Source of the DNA: an uncultured Acidocella sp.
Lineage (GTDB): Bacteria; Pseudomonadota; Alphaproteobacteria; Acetobacterales; Acetobacteraceae
NCBI RefSeq assembly: GCF_946222605.1
Contig: NZ_CAMIIE010000001.1
Coordinates: 179,456-243,455, forward strand
Direction: 5' to 3'
DNA length: 64,000 nt
Below the pieces are notes generated by a model that had not been told where the DNA came from, searched no databases, and saw nothing but the letters and a program-made list of their open reading frames with translations. The position numbers and the translations under genes were made by a program. Shown here piece by piece: positions 17,779 through 26,553 of the stretch (position 1 is its first letter; every line of letters begins with the position of its first letter).

Positions 17779-19206
17779 ATGGTTGCACCGCGTATCGAAC
17801 ATGATCTCCTGGGTCCCAAGGAGATCCCGGCCAAAGTCTATTGGGGCGTTCACACTGCCCGGGCGGTGGAGAATTTTCAGATCACCGGCATTCCGATCGG
17901 CCATTACCCCCACCTGATCCGAGGCCTGATGTTTGTGAAAGAGGCGGCCGCCTGCGCCAATCACGAACTCGGTTTGCTCGACGCCGAGCGATTGGCGGCC
18001 ATCGTCCAGGCCTGCCAGGAAATCCGGGCCGGCGCGCTGCGCGATCAGTTCGTGGTCGATGTCATCCAGGGCGGCGCCGGCACCTCTACCAACATGAATG
18101 CCAATGAGGTGGTCGCCAACCGCGCCCTCGAGGTGCTGGGCAGCCAGCGGGGCGATTACGCCCGGCTTCACCCCAACGACCATGTCAATCTCAGCCAATC
18201 AACCAACGATGCCTACCCCACGGCGCTCAACATCGCCCTGATCGAGGCGGTGGATGACCTCGCCGCCTCAATGGATGTTCTGCAACAAGCCTTTGAACGC
18301 AAAGCCCAGGCTTTTCAGGGGCTTCTAAAAATCGGCCGGACCCAGTTGCAAGATGCCGTGCCTATGACGCTCGGCCAGGAATTCCGTACCTTCGCGGTGA
18401 TGCTTGGCGAAGACCGGGCGCGGCTCATCGAATCAGCTTCCTTGCTTCACGAAATCAATCTCGGCGCGACCGCGATCGGCACCGGCCTCAACGCGCCGGC
18501 TGGCTATGCGGCGCGGGCCTGTGCTCATCTCGTCCGGCTTACCGGCCGCCCGCTGGTGACCGCCAGCGATCTCATCGAGGCTACCCAGGATCCCGGCGCC
18601 TTCGTGCATCTGTCCGGCGTTCTCAAGCGTGTCGCGGTCAAGCTATCTAAAACCTGCAACGATTTGCGCCTGCTGTCCTCTGGCCCGCGCGCCGGACTGG
18701 GTGAAATCTCCCTGCCTCCGATGCAGGCGGGTTCGAGCATCATGCCGGGCAAGGTCAACCCGGTCATTCCCGAAGTGGTGAACCAGGTGGCTTTCGCGGT
18801 CATCGGCAATGATATGACCATCACCATGGCGGCCGAAGGCGGGCAGCTTCAGCTCAACGCCTTCGAACCCGTCATCGCGCGCTCCCTGCTCGATAGCCTG
18901 CTCACCCTCTCCGCCGCCTGCCGCACCCTGGCCACGCGCTGCGTTGACGGCATCAACGCCCATGAACCGGTGATGGCCCAGCGGGTGCGGGACTCCATCG
19001 GGCTCGCGACGGCTCTCAATCCGTTCATCGGCTATCAGGCGGCCACCAAGATCGCCAAGCAGGCCCTGGAGACCAACCGTACTATCGTGGATGTCACGCT
19101 CGAGGGCGGCTATCTCTCCGCCGCCGAGCTCAGCGCGCTCTTGACGCCCGAGCGGCTGCTCAACCAGCTAGCCTCCGTCACTCAAGCGCCTGAGTCCGGT
19201 CGATAA
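17779..19206 (+). CDS. aspA: Aspartate ammonia-lyase (aspartase)
   Basis: The 475-residue protein belongs to the fumarase/aspartase superfamily. Three conserved regions are present: GGAGTSTNMNANEV (about 101-114), the KIGRTQLQDAVPMTLGQEF region, and the signature GSSIMPGKVNPV with the catalytic Ser loop. NANEV and TQLQDAVP favour aspartase over fumarase. It deaminates aspartate to fumarate and ammonia, feeding the TCA cycle. I place the start at 17779 because AAAAGGA lies just upstream and MVAPRIEHDLLG matches the family N-terminus. The 3' end overlaps the convergent regulator gene by 29 bases. Confidence 0.95.
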   Translation: MVAPRIEHDLLGPKEIPAKVYWGVHTARAVENFQITGIPIGHYPHLIRGLMFVKEAAACANHELGLLDAERLAAIVQACQEIRAGALRDQFVVDVIQGGAGTSTNMNANEVVANRALEVLGSQRGDYARLHPNDHVNLSQSTNDAYPTALNIALIEAVDDLAASMDVLQQAFERKAQAFQGLLKIGRTQLQDAVPMTLGQEFRTFAVMLGEDRARLIESASLLHEINLGATAIGTGLNAPAGYAARACAHLVRLTGRPLVTASDLIEATQDPGAFVHLSGVLKRVAVKLSKTCNDLRLLSSGPRAGLGEISLPPMQAGSSIMPGKVNPVIPEVVNQVAFAVIGNDMTITMAAEGGQLQLNAFEPVIARSLLDSLLTLSAACRTLATRCVDGINAHEPVMAQRVRDSIGLATALNPFIGYQAATKIAKQALETNRTIVDVTLEGGYLSAAELSALLTPERLLNQLASVTQAPESGR

Positions 19207-19891
19207 TGTCGTTCAGGACATTCTTGACCTGGGTGAGATGGGCGCTCATGGCATCCTGAGCCTCCTGTTCAAGCCCCGCCGCGATCGCCTCGGCGATCCG
19301 GCGGTGTTCGACATTCGAGGATTCCCGCCGATGCGCCATCAGATTGAGCAATGCTGATTGCCGCAGCAGCGCGTTTTGAATATCGCCCAGAATTTTGTTG
19401 AACACGGCATTTCCCGAGGCCTCGATGATCAGGCTGTGAAACGCGCCATCCAACCCGCCCCACGCGCCAAGCTCTTCCTCTTGCTCCATCTCGTCGCACA
19501 AATTCAGAAGCCTGGCGGCCTGCGCCGTACTGCGGCGCCGCGCGGCCAAGGCCGCGGCTGGCGCTTCTATATGCGGGCGCGCCTCGATCAGGTCACGGGC
19601 CGAATATGTCCCATAGCTGAGCTTAGGGTCGGGCGCTGCCGTGACCACAAACGTGCCGCTGCCGGTGCGGGTCTGGGTCAGGCCCAAAGTCTGCAATGAG
19701 CGCAATGCTTCGCGGATCACGGGGCGGCTTACCTGGTAGCCACGAGCAAGCTGCACCTCGGAAGGCAGACGCGCGCCCACCGGCAAACGCCCCGCGGTGA
19801 TGGCGGAACGTATGTCATCAAAAACCGTCTCAGCGGCGTTTTTCTTGTCAACCGGATGTGCGTTGGACAGCCAAGCCGTCACGTCGTTCAT
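19178..19891 (-). CDS. GntR-family regulator with FCD domain (FadR subfamily)
   Basis: The 237-residue protein has an N-terminal winged helix (about 20-85) with the GntR pattern GARLPSEVQLARGYQVSRPV and TRTGSGTFV. A C-terminal all-helical FCD effector domain follows, with metal-binding His residues expected in AFHSLIIEASGN and MSAHLTQV. FCD regulators usually respond to small organic acids or amino acids and repress their own neighbourhood. Its convergent overlap with aspA suggests that it controls the asparagine/aspartate locus. The start at 19891 has AAAGAG 7 bases upstream. An earlier in-frame ATG at 19933 lacks one. Confidence 0.88.
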   Translation of the reverse strand: MNDVTAWLSNAHPVDKKNAAETVFDDIRSAITAGRLPVGARLPSEVQLARGYQVSRPVIREALRSLQTLGLTQTRTGSGTFVVTAAPDPKLSYGTYSARDLIEARPHIEAPAAALAARRRSTAQAARLLNLCDEMEQEEELGAWGGLDGAFHSLIIEASGNAVFNKILGDIQNALLRQSALLNLMAHRRESSNVEHRRIAEAIAAGLEQEAQDAMSAHLTQVKNVLNDIIDRTQALE

Positions 19892-20183
19892 TATGAGGCT
19901 CTTTACTAAAACATACCGCGTCGCTCCCGCCATGAAATATGCCGGTCTGGTCGAGCGTTTCCAAGATTTGTCAGATTAAGCGGACGGCCAGGCAATGGCA
20001 ACGCCGCCACGTCCCGGCGAAATGCGCATATCGCCAAAGGCGCCGTCCGTGCGGCATGAAAACCTTCGAGGATGCGGTTCCCCGCGAAAACAAAACTGCG
20101 CCGCACCCAGAGGCGGAAAAGCAACCATGCGCCCGGCGCTTCGCTCGTCATGCAGGCGAGCGGGGCGCGCATATCGAGCCAAT

Positions 20184-20615
20184 TCAGAGCCGGATCACCC
20201 CCTTGGTGATGATGACATTCGCATAAAGCCGCCTATCGCCGGTCTGCACGATGCAGTAGCTGGCGCGGGCCTGGTCGTAAAACGCCTCGCGGCTGATCGT
20301 GCCCAGCCGGTCCGGGGTGACGCCGTTTTCCTGCGCGATCTGGCGGATCTGCGCCACCGCCTCCGGCACCTCCTGCGGCGCACCGACAACCTGCATGGTC
20401 AGCAGCGGCAGTGGGATGAAATCATCCACCGGCAGCACGCTGAGCACCGCCTCGAACACGCGGTCGATCTCCAGCCCCGGCAGGGTGATCAGCCGGCGCG
20501 CGCAGGCGGTGGCGGGGAAATTCGCGTCGACAAGGCAGATGCTGTCGCCATGGCCCATGGCGCGCAGGGCGTGCAGCAGATCGGCGGTGAGCAAGGGGTC
20601 GATACCGTGCAGCAT
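20184..20615 (-). CDS. RbsD/FucU family sugar mutarotase
   Basis: The 143-residue protein fits the RbsD/FucU family: an N-terminal MLHGIDPLLTADLL, the MGHGDSICLVDANFPA segment with the family His, and a C-terminal Tyr-containing end. These proteins speed up interconversion of pyranose and furanose ring forms or anomers of sugars before phosphorylation. The N-terminus resembles FucU (fucose mutarotase) more than E. coli RbsD, although it travels with a ribokinase-like gene, so the sugar could be ribose, fucose or another monosaccharide. It is the last gene of the sugar operon, 12 bases after the kinase gene. Confidence 0.82.
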   Translation of the reverse strand: MLHGIDPLLTADLLHALRAMGHGDSICLVDANFPATACARRLITLPGLEIDRVFEAVLSVLPVDDFIPLPLLTMQVVGAPQEVPEAVAQIRQIAQENGVTPDRLGTISREAFYDQARASYCIVQTGDRRLYANVIITKGVIRL

Positions 20616-20627
20616 GGGAGTACTCCG

Positions 20628-21530
20628 TCAGGGGGATAAAGCGAGGCGGGCGAGAATCGCGTCGCGCCGGGGTAAAGAGGGCTGGGCGCCGCGGGTGAGC
20701 GCCGCCAAGGCGCCGGCGGCGTTGCCAAAGCGCACCGCCCGCGCCAGAGCCGCGCCTTCCTCCAGCGCCGCGGCGAAGGCGCCGGCGAAGGCATCGCCGC
20801 AGGCGGTGGTGTCGAGCGGGGTGATGTCATGGGCCGGCATTTCGCCATGCTCCTCTCCTCCGGCCCAGACCACGCCCTTGGCCCCCTGGGTGATCACCGC
20901 CGCGCGCCGCCCCTGGGCTAGGCGCCGCGCCGCCAGCGCCGGGTCGGCTAGGGTCGGCATGCCGAGCAGCGCCGCCGCCTCGCTCTCATTCGCCAGCACC
21001 ACATCGGCGGCTTCCAGCAGTCGGGCACGCGCCGTCTCCGCCAGCCCCGCGATGGGGGAGGGGTTGAGCACCACGCAGCCGCCGGCGGCGCGGATTTTCG
21101 CCGCTCCGGCCAGGACGGTCTCGATCGGCACTTCCAGCTGGGCGAGCAGCAGCGTCCCTGGCGGGACGGAGTCGGGCAGCATCTCCGGGGTGAGCCGATG
21201 ATTGGCCCCGGGCACCACGATGATGCGGTTCTCCCCGCTCGCCTCTACCGTGATCAGCGCCACACCGCTTGGGGTTTCACAGTGGCGCAGGCAGGAAAGC
21301 TCCACCCCATCAGCCGCCAGCGCGGCTTGCAGCGCCGTGCCATGCGAATCCTCGCCGAGACAGGCGCAAAACTTCACCTGGGCGCCGGCGCGGCGGGCGG
21401 CGATGGCCTGGTTGGCGCCCTTGCCGCCGGGATAGAGCGCGTAATCCAGCCCCAGCACCGTCTCCCCCGCCGCCGGGGCGCGGTCCGCCCGCACCACGAC
21501 ATCCATGTTGGCACTACCGATGACGAGCAC
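20628..21530 (-). CDS. rbsK: PfkB-family sugar kinase (ribokinase-like)
   Basis: The 300-residue enzyme has the ribokinase N-terminus VIGSANMDVVVR, the GGKGANQAIAARRAG motif that binds sugar, and the C-terminal DTTACGDAFAGAF motif with the catalytic Asp in the GD pair. It phosphorylates a sugar, most likely ribose at O-5, using ATP. The gene overlaps the end of the LacI regulator gene by 17 bases and is part of the six-gene operon. Assignment to ribose rests on family likeness. Fructokinases of the FrcK type look similar. Confidence 0.88.
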   Translation of the reverse strand: MLVIGSANMDVVVRADRAPAAGETVLGLDYALYPGGKGANQAIAARRAGAQVKFCACLGEDSHGTALQAALAADGVELSCLRHCETPSGVALITVEASGENRIIVVPGANHRLTPEMLPDSVPPGTLLLAQLEVPIETVLAGAAKIRAAGGCVVLNPSPIAGLAETARARLLEAADVVLANESEAAALLGMPTLADPALAARRLAQGRRAAVITQGAKGVVWAGGEEHGEMPAHDITPLDTTACGDAFAGAFAAALEEGAALARAVRFGNAAGALAALTRGAQPSLPRRDAILARLALSP

Positions 21531-22521
21531 GTGCTGTCCCTCCCGACATGATGGTCGATGCCCGTTCGATCAGGCTGATCGGCAGAATATGGTGCACGGC
21601 TGGGCTGTCGGGGGCGGCGATGCGCGCCTCCAATGTCGCCACCGCGCACTCGCCGAGTGCCGCCACCGGCTGGCGGATGGTGGTGAGCTGCGGCTCCACC
21701 AGCGCCGCCCAGGGTATGTCGTCATAGCCGATCAGCATCACATCCTCCGGAATCCGCCGCCCGAGTTCGTGCAGCGTGCGCAGCGCGCCGATCGCCATCA
21801 CATCGCTGGCGGCGAAGACAGCATCCAGCGCCGGGTCGGCCAGGGCTTTCACCGCCTGGCGTGGCAGATCCAGCGTGAACGGCGCTTCGCGGATCCATAA
21901 TGGCGTCTGCGGCGCCCAGCTCTCCAGAAACCCCTCTTGCCGGCTGGTGGCGCTGGGGGATTGCGCCGGCCCGGCCAGTAGCCCCACCCGCCGCCGCCCG
22001 AGCCGGCGCAGCAGCGCCGCCGCCGCCGCGCCGCCGGCCCGGTGGTCGGCGCTGATGCTGTCATAGGCGGCGAGGCTGGCATCCGGCCGGTCCAGCACCA
22101 CCATCGGCAGGTTGGGTCGGGTGGCGATGCGGGTGGAGCCTGGAATCCAGATGATGCCGTCCGCCCGCTCCGCCAGCGCCGCCAGCGCCTCGCTCTCCGC
22201 CTCATGGTCGATGCCGGCACTGGCTAAAATCAAGGCATGGCCGCGCTGCCAGGCGGCCTGCGTCACCGCCTGCGCCAGCGCCGGGAAGAACGGGTTGATC
22301 AGATCCGGCAGCAGCAGCCCCACCGCATGGTGCCGCCCGGTGCGCAGTGCCCGCGCCGAGAGGCTGCGCCGGTAATTCAGCGCGCTGATCGCCTCCTCCA
22401 CGCGCTGGCGCGTCTCCGCCGCCACCGGCTTGCTGTCATTCAGCACGAAGGACACGGTCGCGGTGGAAACCCCCGCGCGGCGCGCGACATCGTGCAGGGA
22501 TGGGCCGGGACGGCGGGCCAT
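21514..22521 (-). CDS. LacI-family transcriptional regulator of the sugar operon
   Basis: The 335-residue protein has an N-terminal LacI helix-turn-helix with hinge (SLHDVARRAGVSTATVSFVLN, then RQRVEEAISALNYRRS) and a periplasmic-binding-protein-like effector domain. The start at 22521 is chosen because the HTH begins a few residues later and an upstream in-frame start would run into the ATPase gene. It lies inside the operon it presumably controls. A palindromic site typical of LacI regulators is found upstream of the first gene at 25296-25307. The effector should be the imported sugar or its phosphate. Confidence 0.9.
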   Translation of the reverse strand: MARRPGPSLHDVARRAGVSTATVSFVLNDSKPVAAETRQRVEEAISALNYRRSLSARALRTGRHHAVGLLLPDLINPFFPALAQAVTQAAWQRGHALILASAGIDHEAESEALAALAERADGIIWIPGSTRIATRPNLPMVVLDRPDASLAAYDSISADHRAGGAAAAALLRRLGRRRVGLLAGPAQSPSATSRQEGFLESWAPQTPLWIREAPFTLDLPRQAVKALADPALDAVFAASDVMAIGALRTLHELGRRIPEDVMLIGYDDIPWAALVEPQLTTIRQPVAALGECAVATLEARIAAPDSPAVHHILPISLIERASTIMSGGTARARHR

Positions 22522-22526
22522 CGCGC

Positions 22527-23267
22527 TTAGGCGGTGCCGCCGGCGATGGCCGCGACCACCTGGGTGCGGTCGACCTCCTTGGTGCGCCACTGCGCGATGG
22601 TGCGGCCGCCGCGCATCACCCAGATGCTGTCGGAAATCCGCATCACCTGCTCCAGATCGTGGCTGATGATCAGCTGCGCGATGCCTTCATGGCGCAGATT
22701 GCCGATCAGCGTTTCCACCGCCCCTCGCTCACGCAGGCCCAGAGCCGCCGTCGGCTCATCCATGATCACCAGCGCCGAGCCCCAGGAGGCGGCGCGGCCG
22801 ATGGCGATGGATTGGCGCTGCCCGCCGGAGAGCCGGCGCACCTTGGCGCGCACCGGCGGCATATTCACCAGCAGCCGTCCCAGCCGCGCCTGGGTTTCCT
22901 CGATCATCCGGCGCCGCTGCAGCCAGCGCAGCGGGCCGAAGCCGCCGGTCAGCTCCCGGTTCAGAAACATATTCTGCCAGACGGCGAGATCCTCGATTAA
23001 AGCGAGATCCTGATAGACCGTCTCGATGCCTCTGGCGCGGGCCTCGGTGGGGGCGCTAAAGCGCACTGGCTCGCCGCGAAAGCTGATGCTGCCGCCATCC
23101 GGCGGATGCACACCGGTGATGCAGCGGATCAGCGTGGATTTGCCGGCGCCATTATCGCCGACCAGCGCCGTCACTTCCCCTGCCGGGCAGCACAGCTCGG
23201 CGCCGCGCAGTGCCTCCACCGCGCCGAACTGCTTGCGCAGATCCTTCACCTCCAGAACCGGGCTCAT
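22527..23267 (-). CDS. Sugar ABC transporter ATP-binding protein (single-domain)
   Basis: The 246-residue ATPase has Walker A LVGDNGAGKSTLIRC, signature LSGGQRQSIAIGRA, Walker B LVIMDEPTAALG and the switch His in LIISHDLEQV. E. coli RbsA carries two such domains in about 500 residues. This protein has only one, like FrcA of the rhizobial fructose system, so the transporter must use a homodimer. It is the energy-coupling subunit for the permease and binding protein encoded just upstream. It overlaps the permease gene by 4 bases and ends 5 bases before the regulator start. Confidence 0.92.
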   Translation of the reverse strand: MSPVLEVKDLRKQFGAVEALRGAELCCPAGEVTALVGDNGAGKSTLIRCITGVHPPDGGSISFRGEPVRFSAPTEARARGIETVYQDLALIEDLAVWQNMFLNRELTGGFGPLRWLQRRRMIEETQARLGRLLVNMPPVRAKVRRLSGGQRQSIAIGRAASWGSALVIMDEPTAALGLRERGAVETLIGNLRHEGIAQLIISHDLEQVMRISDSIWVMRGGRTIAQWRTKEVDRTQVVAAIAGGTA

Positions 23268-24229
23268 CGTTGCAACCTGCTGAGAATGGCGGCGGCGATG
23301 ACGACGATGCCGACCGCGATGGGTTGATAGAATTCCGAAATCTGCAACAGCGTGAAACCGTTGAGCAAGGTGGTGAGCACCAGCGCGCCGGCCACGGTGC
23401 CCAAAATCGCCGCGCGTCCGCCGAACAGCGAGCTGCCGCCCAGCACCACCGCGGCGATAGAGGTGAGCAGCTGCGAGGTTTGCAGCGAGGGGTCCGAGCC
23501 ACCGGTGCGCGCCACCAGCAGAATGGCGGCCAGCCCGACCAGCGCGCCATCGATGACATACACGGCGATGCGCATACGGTTGACCGGAATGCCCATATTG
23601 CGCGCCGCCTCCCGGTTGCCGCCGGTGGCCAGCACATGCGTGCCGAAGGCGGTATGGGTGAAGAGCAGATGCGCGCCGGCGGCGATGAGCAGGGCGATCA
23701 GATAGAAATACCGCACCGGCCCGATCGAGCCCAGCGCCAGCGCCTGCAGGAACGGGCTGGTGACGCTGAAGGACTGGCCGGAACTCACGATTAGCGCCAG
23801 CCCGTTCATCACCCCCAGCATGCCGAGCGTGGCGATGAAATCATTCACTTTCAGCTTGGCGATGACCAGGCCGTTCACCAGCCCGACCAGCGTGCCGGCG
23901 GCAATCGCTGCCAGCGCCGAGAGCGCGATGCCGAACCCGCCATTATAGGCCAGCCCGAAGATCACCGCCGCCCAGGGCAGATTGCCGGCGATGGAGAGAT
24001 CGATGCCGCCGGTGACGATGGCGAATTGCTGCGCCGTGGCCAGCACCAGCAGGATCGAGGCGGAGACCAGCAGATCGCTGATATTCGCCCAGGTGAGGAA
24101 ATAAGGGGTGAGCACCGAGAACACCGCGCCGATCACGATCAGCCCGATCAGCGCGGCGTTATCGCCCCAAAAGCCGGGATCGCGCAGCTTCAACGCGATC
24201 CCGCCTGGCCTGGCCACGGCTTCGCTCAC
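23264..24229 (-). CDS. Sugar ABC transporter permease (RbsC type)
   Basis: The 321-residue inner-membrane protein has 8-10 hydrophobic segments and the RbsC/BPD_transp_2 pattern: GGIDLSIAGNLPWAA early in the protein, VIAKLKVNDFIATLGMLGVMNG, and GGNREAARNMGI with the coupling helix. It forms the channel for a monosaccharide bound by the periplasmic receptor. Overlaps of 4 bases on both sides show tight translational coupling with the binding protein and ATPase genes. Confidence 0.93.
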   Translation of the reverse strand: MSEAVARPGGIALKLRDPGFWGDNAALIGLIVIGAVFSVLTPYFLTWANISDLLVSASILLVLATAQQFAIVTGGIDLSIAGNLPWAAVIFGLAYNGGFGIALSALAAIAAGTLVGLVNGLVIAKLKVNDFIATLGMLGVMNGLALIVSSGQSFSVTSPFLQALALGSIGPVRYFYLIALLIAAGAHLLFTHTAFGTHVLATGGNREAARNMGIPVNRMRIAVYVIDGALVGLAAILLVARTGGSDPSLQTSQLLTSIAAVVLGGSSLFGGRAAILGTVAGALVLTTLLNGFTLLQISEFYQPIAVGIVVIAAAILSRLQR

Positions 24230-25230
24230 GGCGCGCCGAACGGATCAGTGAAGCTGAAGAATGGCCGCGGGAAGGATTTCAGCGCGGCGTCGGCATTCTT
24301 CGGCGTGATCAGTTTAATCGGCGCGGTGATCTGGGCGGGCACGGATTTGCCCTGGGAGAGGGCATCGCAAGCCTGCACTGCCATCTCGCCCTCGGCATAG
24401 GGATATTGCGAGACGGAGCCTGAGAGTTTACCGGACTGCACGGCCTGCAGCGCCTCCTTCACCCCATCGATGGAGACGACCTTGATCTGCCCGGACTTGC
24501 CGGCATTGGCGATGGCCTGGGCAGCGCCCAGCCCCATCTCGTCATTGGCGGCGAAAATGCCGGCGAGGGTGGGGTGCACGCGCAGCATCGCCTCGGTCTC
24601 GGTCATTGCCCGGTCGCGCTCATAATCCGCCGCTTCGGCCTGAACGATGTTCAGCTTGCCGGCGGTGGTTTTGCGAAACGCACCCTCGCGCAGAATGCCG
24701 TTATGCTCGCCAGGGATGCCTTCCAGAATCGCGACATCGCCATGATCGCCGAGCAGCCCCAGCATATAATTGGCGGCGAGCTCACCGGCATTGGTATTGT
24801 CCGAGCCGATGAAGCTGGTGATCTTGAGCCCCGCCGCCTTCACCGCGTCAGGGTCCAGCCCGGTATCGAGATTGATGATCGGGATGTTTTTCTGCGAAAT
24901 CGGGATCAGCGGTGTGATGACATTGGTGCCATTCACCGGCACCACCCCGAAGCAGCTGAAATTCTCATTGGCCATGGTCGAGATCTTGGCGTTCTCGCCG
25001 ACCGCGTCGGTCTCGCTGGCGCCGGCCTGCACGCTCACCGGCACGCCCAGCTTCTTGCCCTCGGCCACGGCGCCATCGCGCAGCGCCCGCCAATAGGGAT
25101 TGTTGAAGTCGCGCACCACGATGGCGATCCGCGGTTTCGCGGTCTGTGCGTGGCTGAGTGCTGTGGTGGCGAAGGTGAGCGCGCAAATGGACGCGGCCCC
25201 CGCCAGAATATGGCGTATCGAACGGTTCAT
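24226..25230 (-). CDS. Sugar ABC transporter substrate-binding protein (RbsB type)
   Basis: The 334-residue protein starts with a Sec signal peptide (cleavage likely after SHAQ) and has the two-lobed pentose-binding fold of family Peripla_BP_4: IAIVVRDFNNPYWRALRDGA, the Cys/Gly segment NENFSCFGVVPVNG, and LAGIFAANDEMGLGA. It captures a monosaccharide in the periplasm. The start at 25230 is the second of two adjacent ATGs and has AGGGGG 5 bases upstream. It is the first gene of a six-gene minus-strand operon. Confidence 0.92.
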   Translation of the reverse strand: MNRSIRHILAGAASICALTFATTALSHAQTAKPRIAIVVRDFNNPYWRALRDGAVAEGKKLGVPVSVQAGASETDAVGENAKISTMANENFSCFGVVPVNGTNVITPLIPISQKNIPIINLDTGLDPDAVKAAGLKITSFIGSDNTNAGELAANYMLGLLGDHGDVAILEGIPGEHNGILREGAFRKTTAGKLNIVQAEAADYERDRAMTETEAMLRVHPTLAGIFAANDEMGLGAAQAIANAGKSGQIKVVSIDGVKEALQAVQSGKLSGSVSQYPYAEGEMAVQACDALSQGKSVPAQITAPIKLITPKNADAALKSFPRPFFSFTDPFGAP

Positions 25231-25295
25231 CATTTCCCCCTGCGGCATTTCGCGCCGCTTGTTTTAACGTGGCTTGGCCGCCTGATCTTCGCAGG

Positions 25296-25307
25296 TTAAA
25301 CGTTTAA
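25296..25307. promoter_or_regulatory. LacI-type operator upstream of the sugar operon
   Basis: TTAAACGTTTAA is a perfect 12-base palindrome with a central CG, the usual form of LacI-family operators. It lies 66 bases before the binding-protein gene, whose operon encodes a LacI regulator. Confidence 0.7.
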
Positions 25308-25424
25308 TATTGGGGAGCCCGGCGGGTGTAAAGAGATTTTTTCAGCTGGTTTTTGCTGCGCTGCGGAATTTTATCGACGACCCGGCCGTGTATAATGGCG
25401 TCGAAGCTGAAATTGAGGGCGACG

Positions 25425-25778
25425 ATGAGCAAACCCACACTCTATGGCATCAAAGCCTGCGACACGATGAAAAAAGCGAGGTCCTGGCTGGATGCGCACG
25501 GCATCGACTATGTGTTTCACGATTACAAGCAGGCGGGCATTGACCGGACGCGACTGGCTATCTGGGCGGACGCCGTTGGGTGGGAGGGACTGCTCAATCG
25601 CGCCGGCACGACGTTTCGTAAACTTCCCGAAGACGCCCGCGCGGATCTGACGCAAACCAAGGCGCTGGATTTGATGCAGGCGCAGCCTTCGATGATTAAG
25701 CGTCCGGTTCTCGTTTGCGAGGCCGGGATTGTCGTCGGGTTCAAGCCGGAGCGTTACGCGGCGCTGTTTTCCGCGTGA
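25425..25778 (+). CDS. Spx/ArsC-family thioredoxin-fold protein (YffB-like)
   Basis: The 117-residue protein has the ArsC/Spx pattern: LYGIKACDTMKKARSWLD at the N-terminus with a single Cys, YVFHDYKQAG, a middle FRKLPEDARADL segment and IKRPVLVCEAGIVVGFKPE with the cis-Pro loop. The CxxM form (one Cys only) is typical of YffB rather than of a classical arsenate reductase. A role as a glutathione-dependent thiol reductase has been proposed for that group. I would not infer arsenic resistance, since no ars genes are nearby. The start at 25425 has GAGGG upstream and matches the family N-terminus. Confidence 0.85.
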   Translation: MSKPTLYGIKACDTMKKARSWLDAHGIDYVFHDYKQAGIDRTRLAIWADAVGWEGLLNRAGTTFRKLPEDARADLTQTKALDLMQAQPSMIKRPVLVCEAGIVVGFKPERYAALFSA

Positions 25779-25913
25779 GATTTTGCCAGGGACGCCGACA
25801 GAGCGGCCTCGGACATAACAGGCGGGCGCCACGGCGACCGGGTGAGACGCAGGAGGGGGTGGACGCTGTGATGGCGGCCTGGACATCGGGCCGCCGATTG
25901 GCCAAACCGGGGC

Positions 25914-26402
25914 ATGGCGAACCCCGATAATCCCGCGCTGCCGCTCGTTGCCGCCCTGCCTTACCGCTTGGGCCGGCATGGGCTGGAGATCCTGCTCATC
26001 AACAGCCGGGCGACGCGCGGCTGGAGCATTCCCAAAGGGGCGCCCAGCGATGAGCGCCACCCCCACCGTACAGCCGAAATCGAGGCGTTTCAGCAGGCCG
26101 GGGTGAGGGGGGCGATGTCGCGCAGGGCGCTCGGCCCCTATGCTTCGACTCTGCGCCTGCCCGAAGGAGGTGAGCAGAGCGCCGAGGTGGAGATCTTCCC
26201 GCTGCTGGTCTCCAACGAGGCCGCCACCTGGCCGGAAAAACCCCATTGCCGGCGGGTCTGGTTTCCAGCCCGGGAGGCAGCCGGCAAAGTGGAAGAAGCC
26301 GCGCTGGCGCAGATCATCCGCGACTGGCTGGCCGAGCGCGTCGATAATGGGCGCGGCCTGACCAAACAGGCCCGTGGCCGCGGCGGCAGCCGCCACGGCT
26401 GA
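25914..26402 (+). CDS. Nudix-fold protein with degenerate catalytic box
   Basis: The 162-residue protein has the scaffold of a Nudix hydrolase: VAALPYRLGRHGLEILLINS, RGWSIPKGAPSDE, and a matching C-terminal half with WFPAREAAGKV. In active members the box ends REUxEExGU and binds catalytic metal through the paired Glu. Here the corresponding stretch is IEAFQQAGV: the Arg is Ile and both Glu are Gln (codons cag cag, one base each from gag), and the box's first Glu position also looks shifted. It is therefore probably weak or dead as a hydrolase and may bind a ligand instead. The frame is intact, so it has not decayed by frameshift. Confidence 0.75.
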   Translation: MANPDNPALPLVAALPYRLGRHGLEILLINSRATRGWSIPKGAPSDERHPHRTAEIEAFQQAGVRGAMSRRALGPYASTLRLPEGGEQSAEVEIFPLLVSNEAATWPEKPHCRRVWFPAREAAGKVEEAALAQIIRDWLAERVDNGRGLTKQARGRGGSRHG

Positions 26403-26553
26403 GCCGGAGATGCCGCGCTCACTGGGGCTTGCCCGCAGCTTCATGAAGCTCGTATTGCCGCCTTGTAGCACGTGCCAGGCGCTTTCCCGCTTGCGGGGCG
26501 GCAAGGGACTGCCCACCTAGAAGCGCAGATATAACAGTGAAAGGGCGGCGACG

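Noticed and set aside
25872..25894. GGCGGCC / GGCCGCC hairpin before the Nudix gene
   Set aside because: No T-run follows and such GC dyads are common by chance in this composition.
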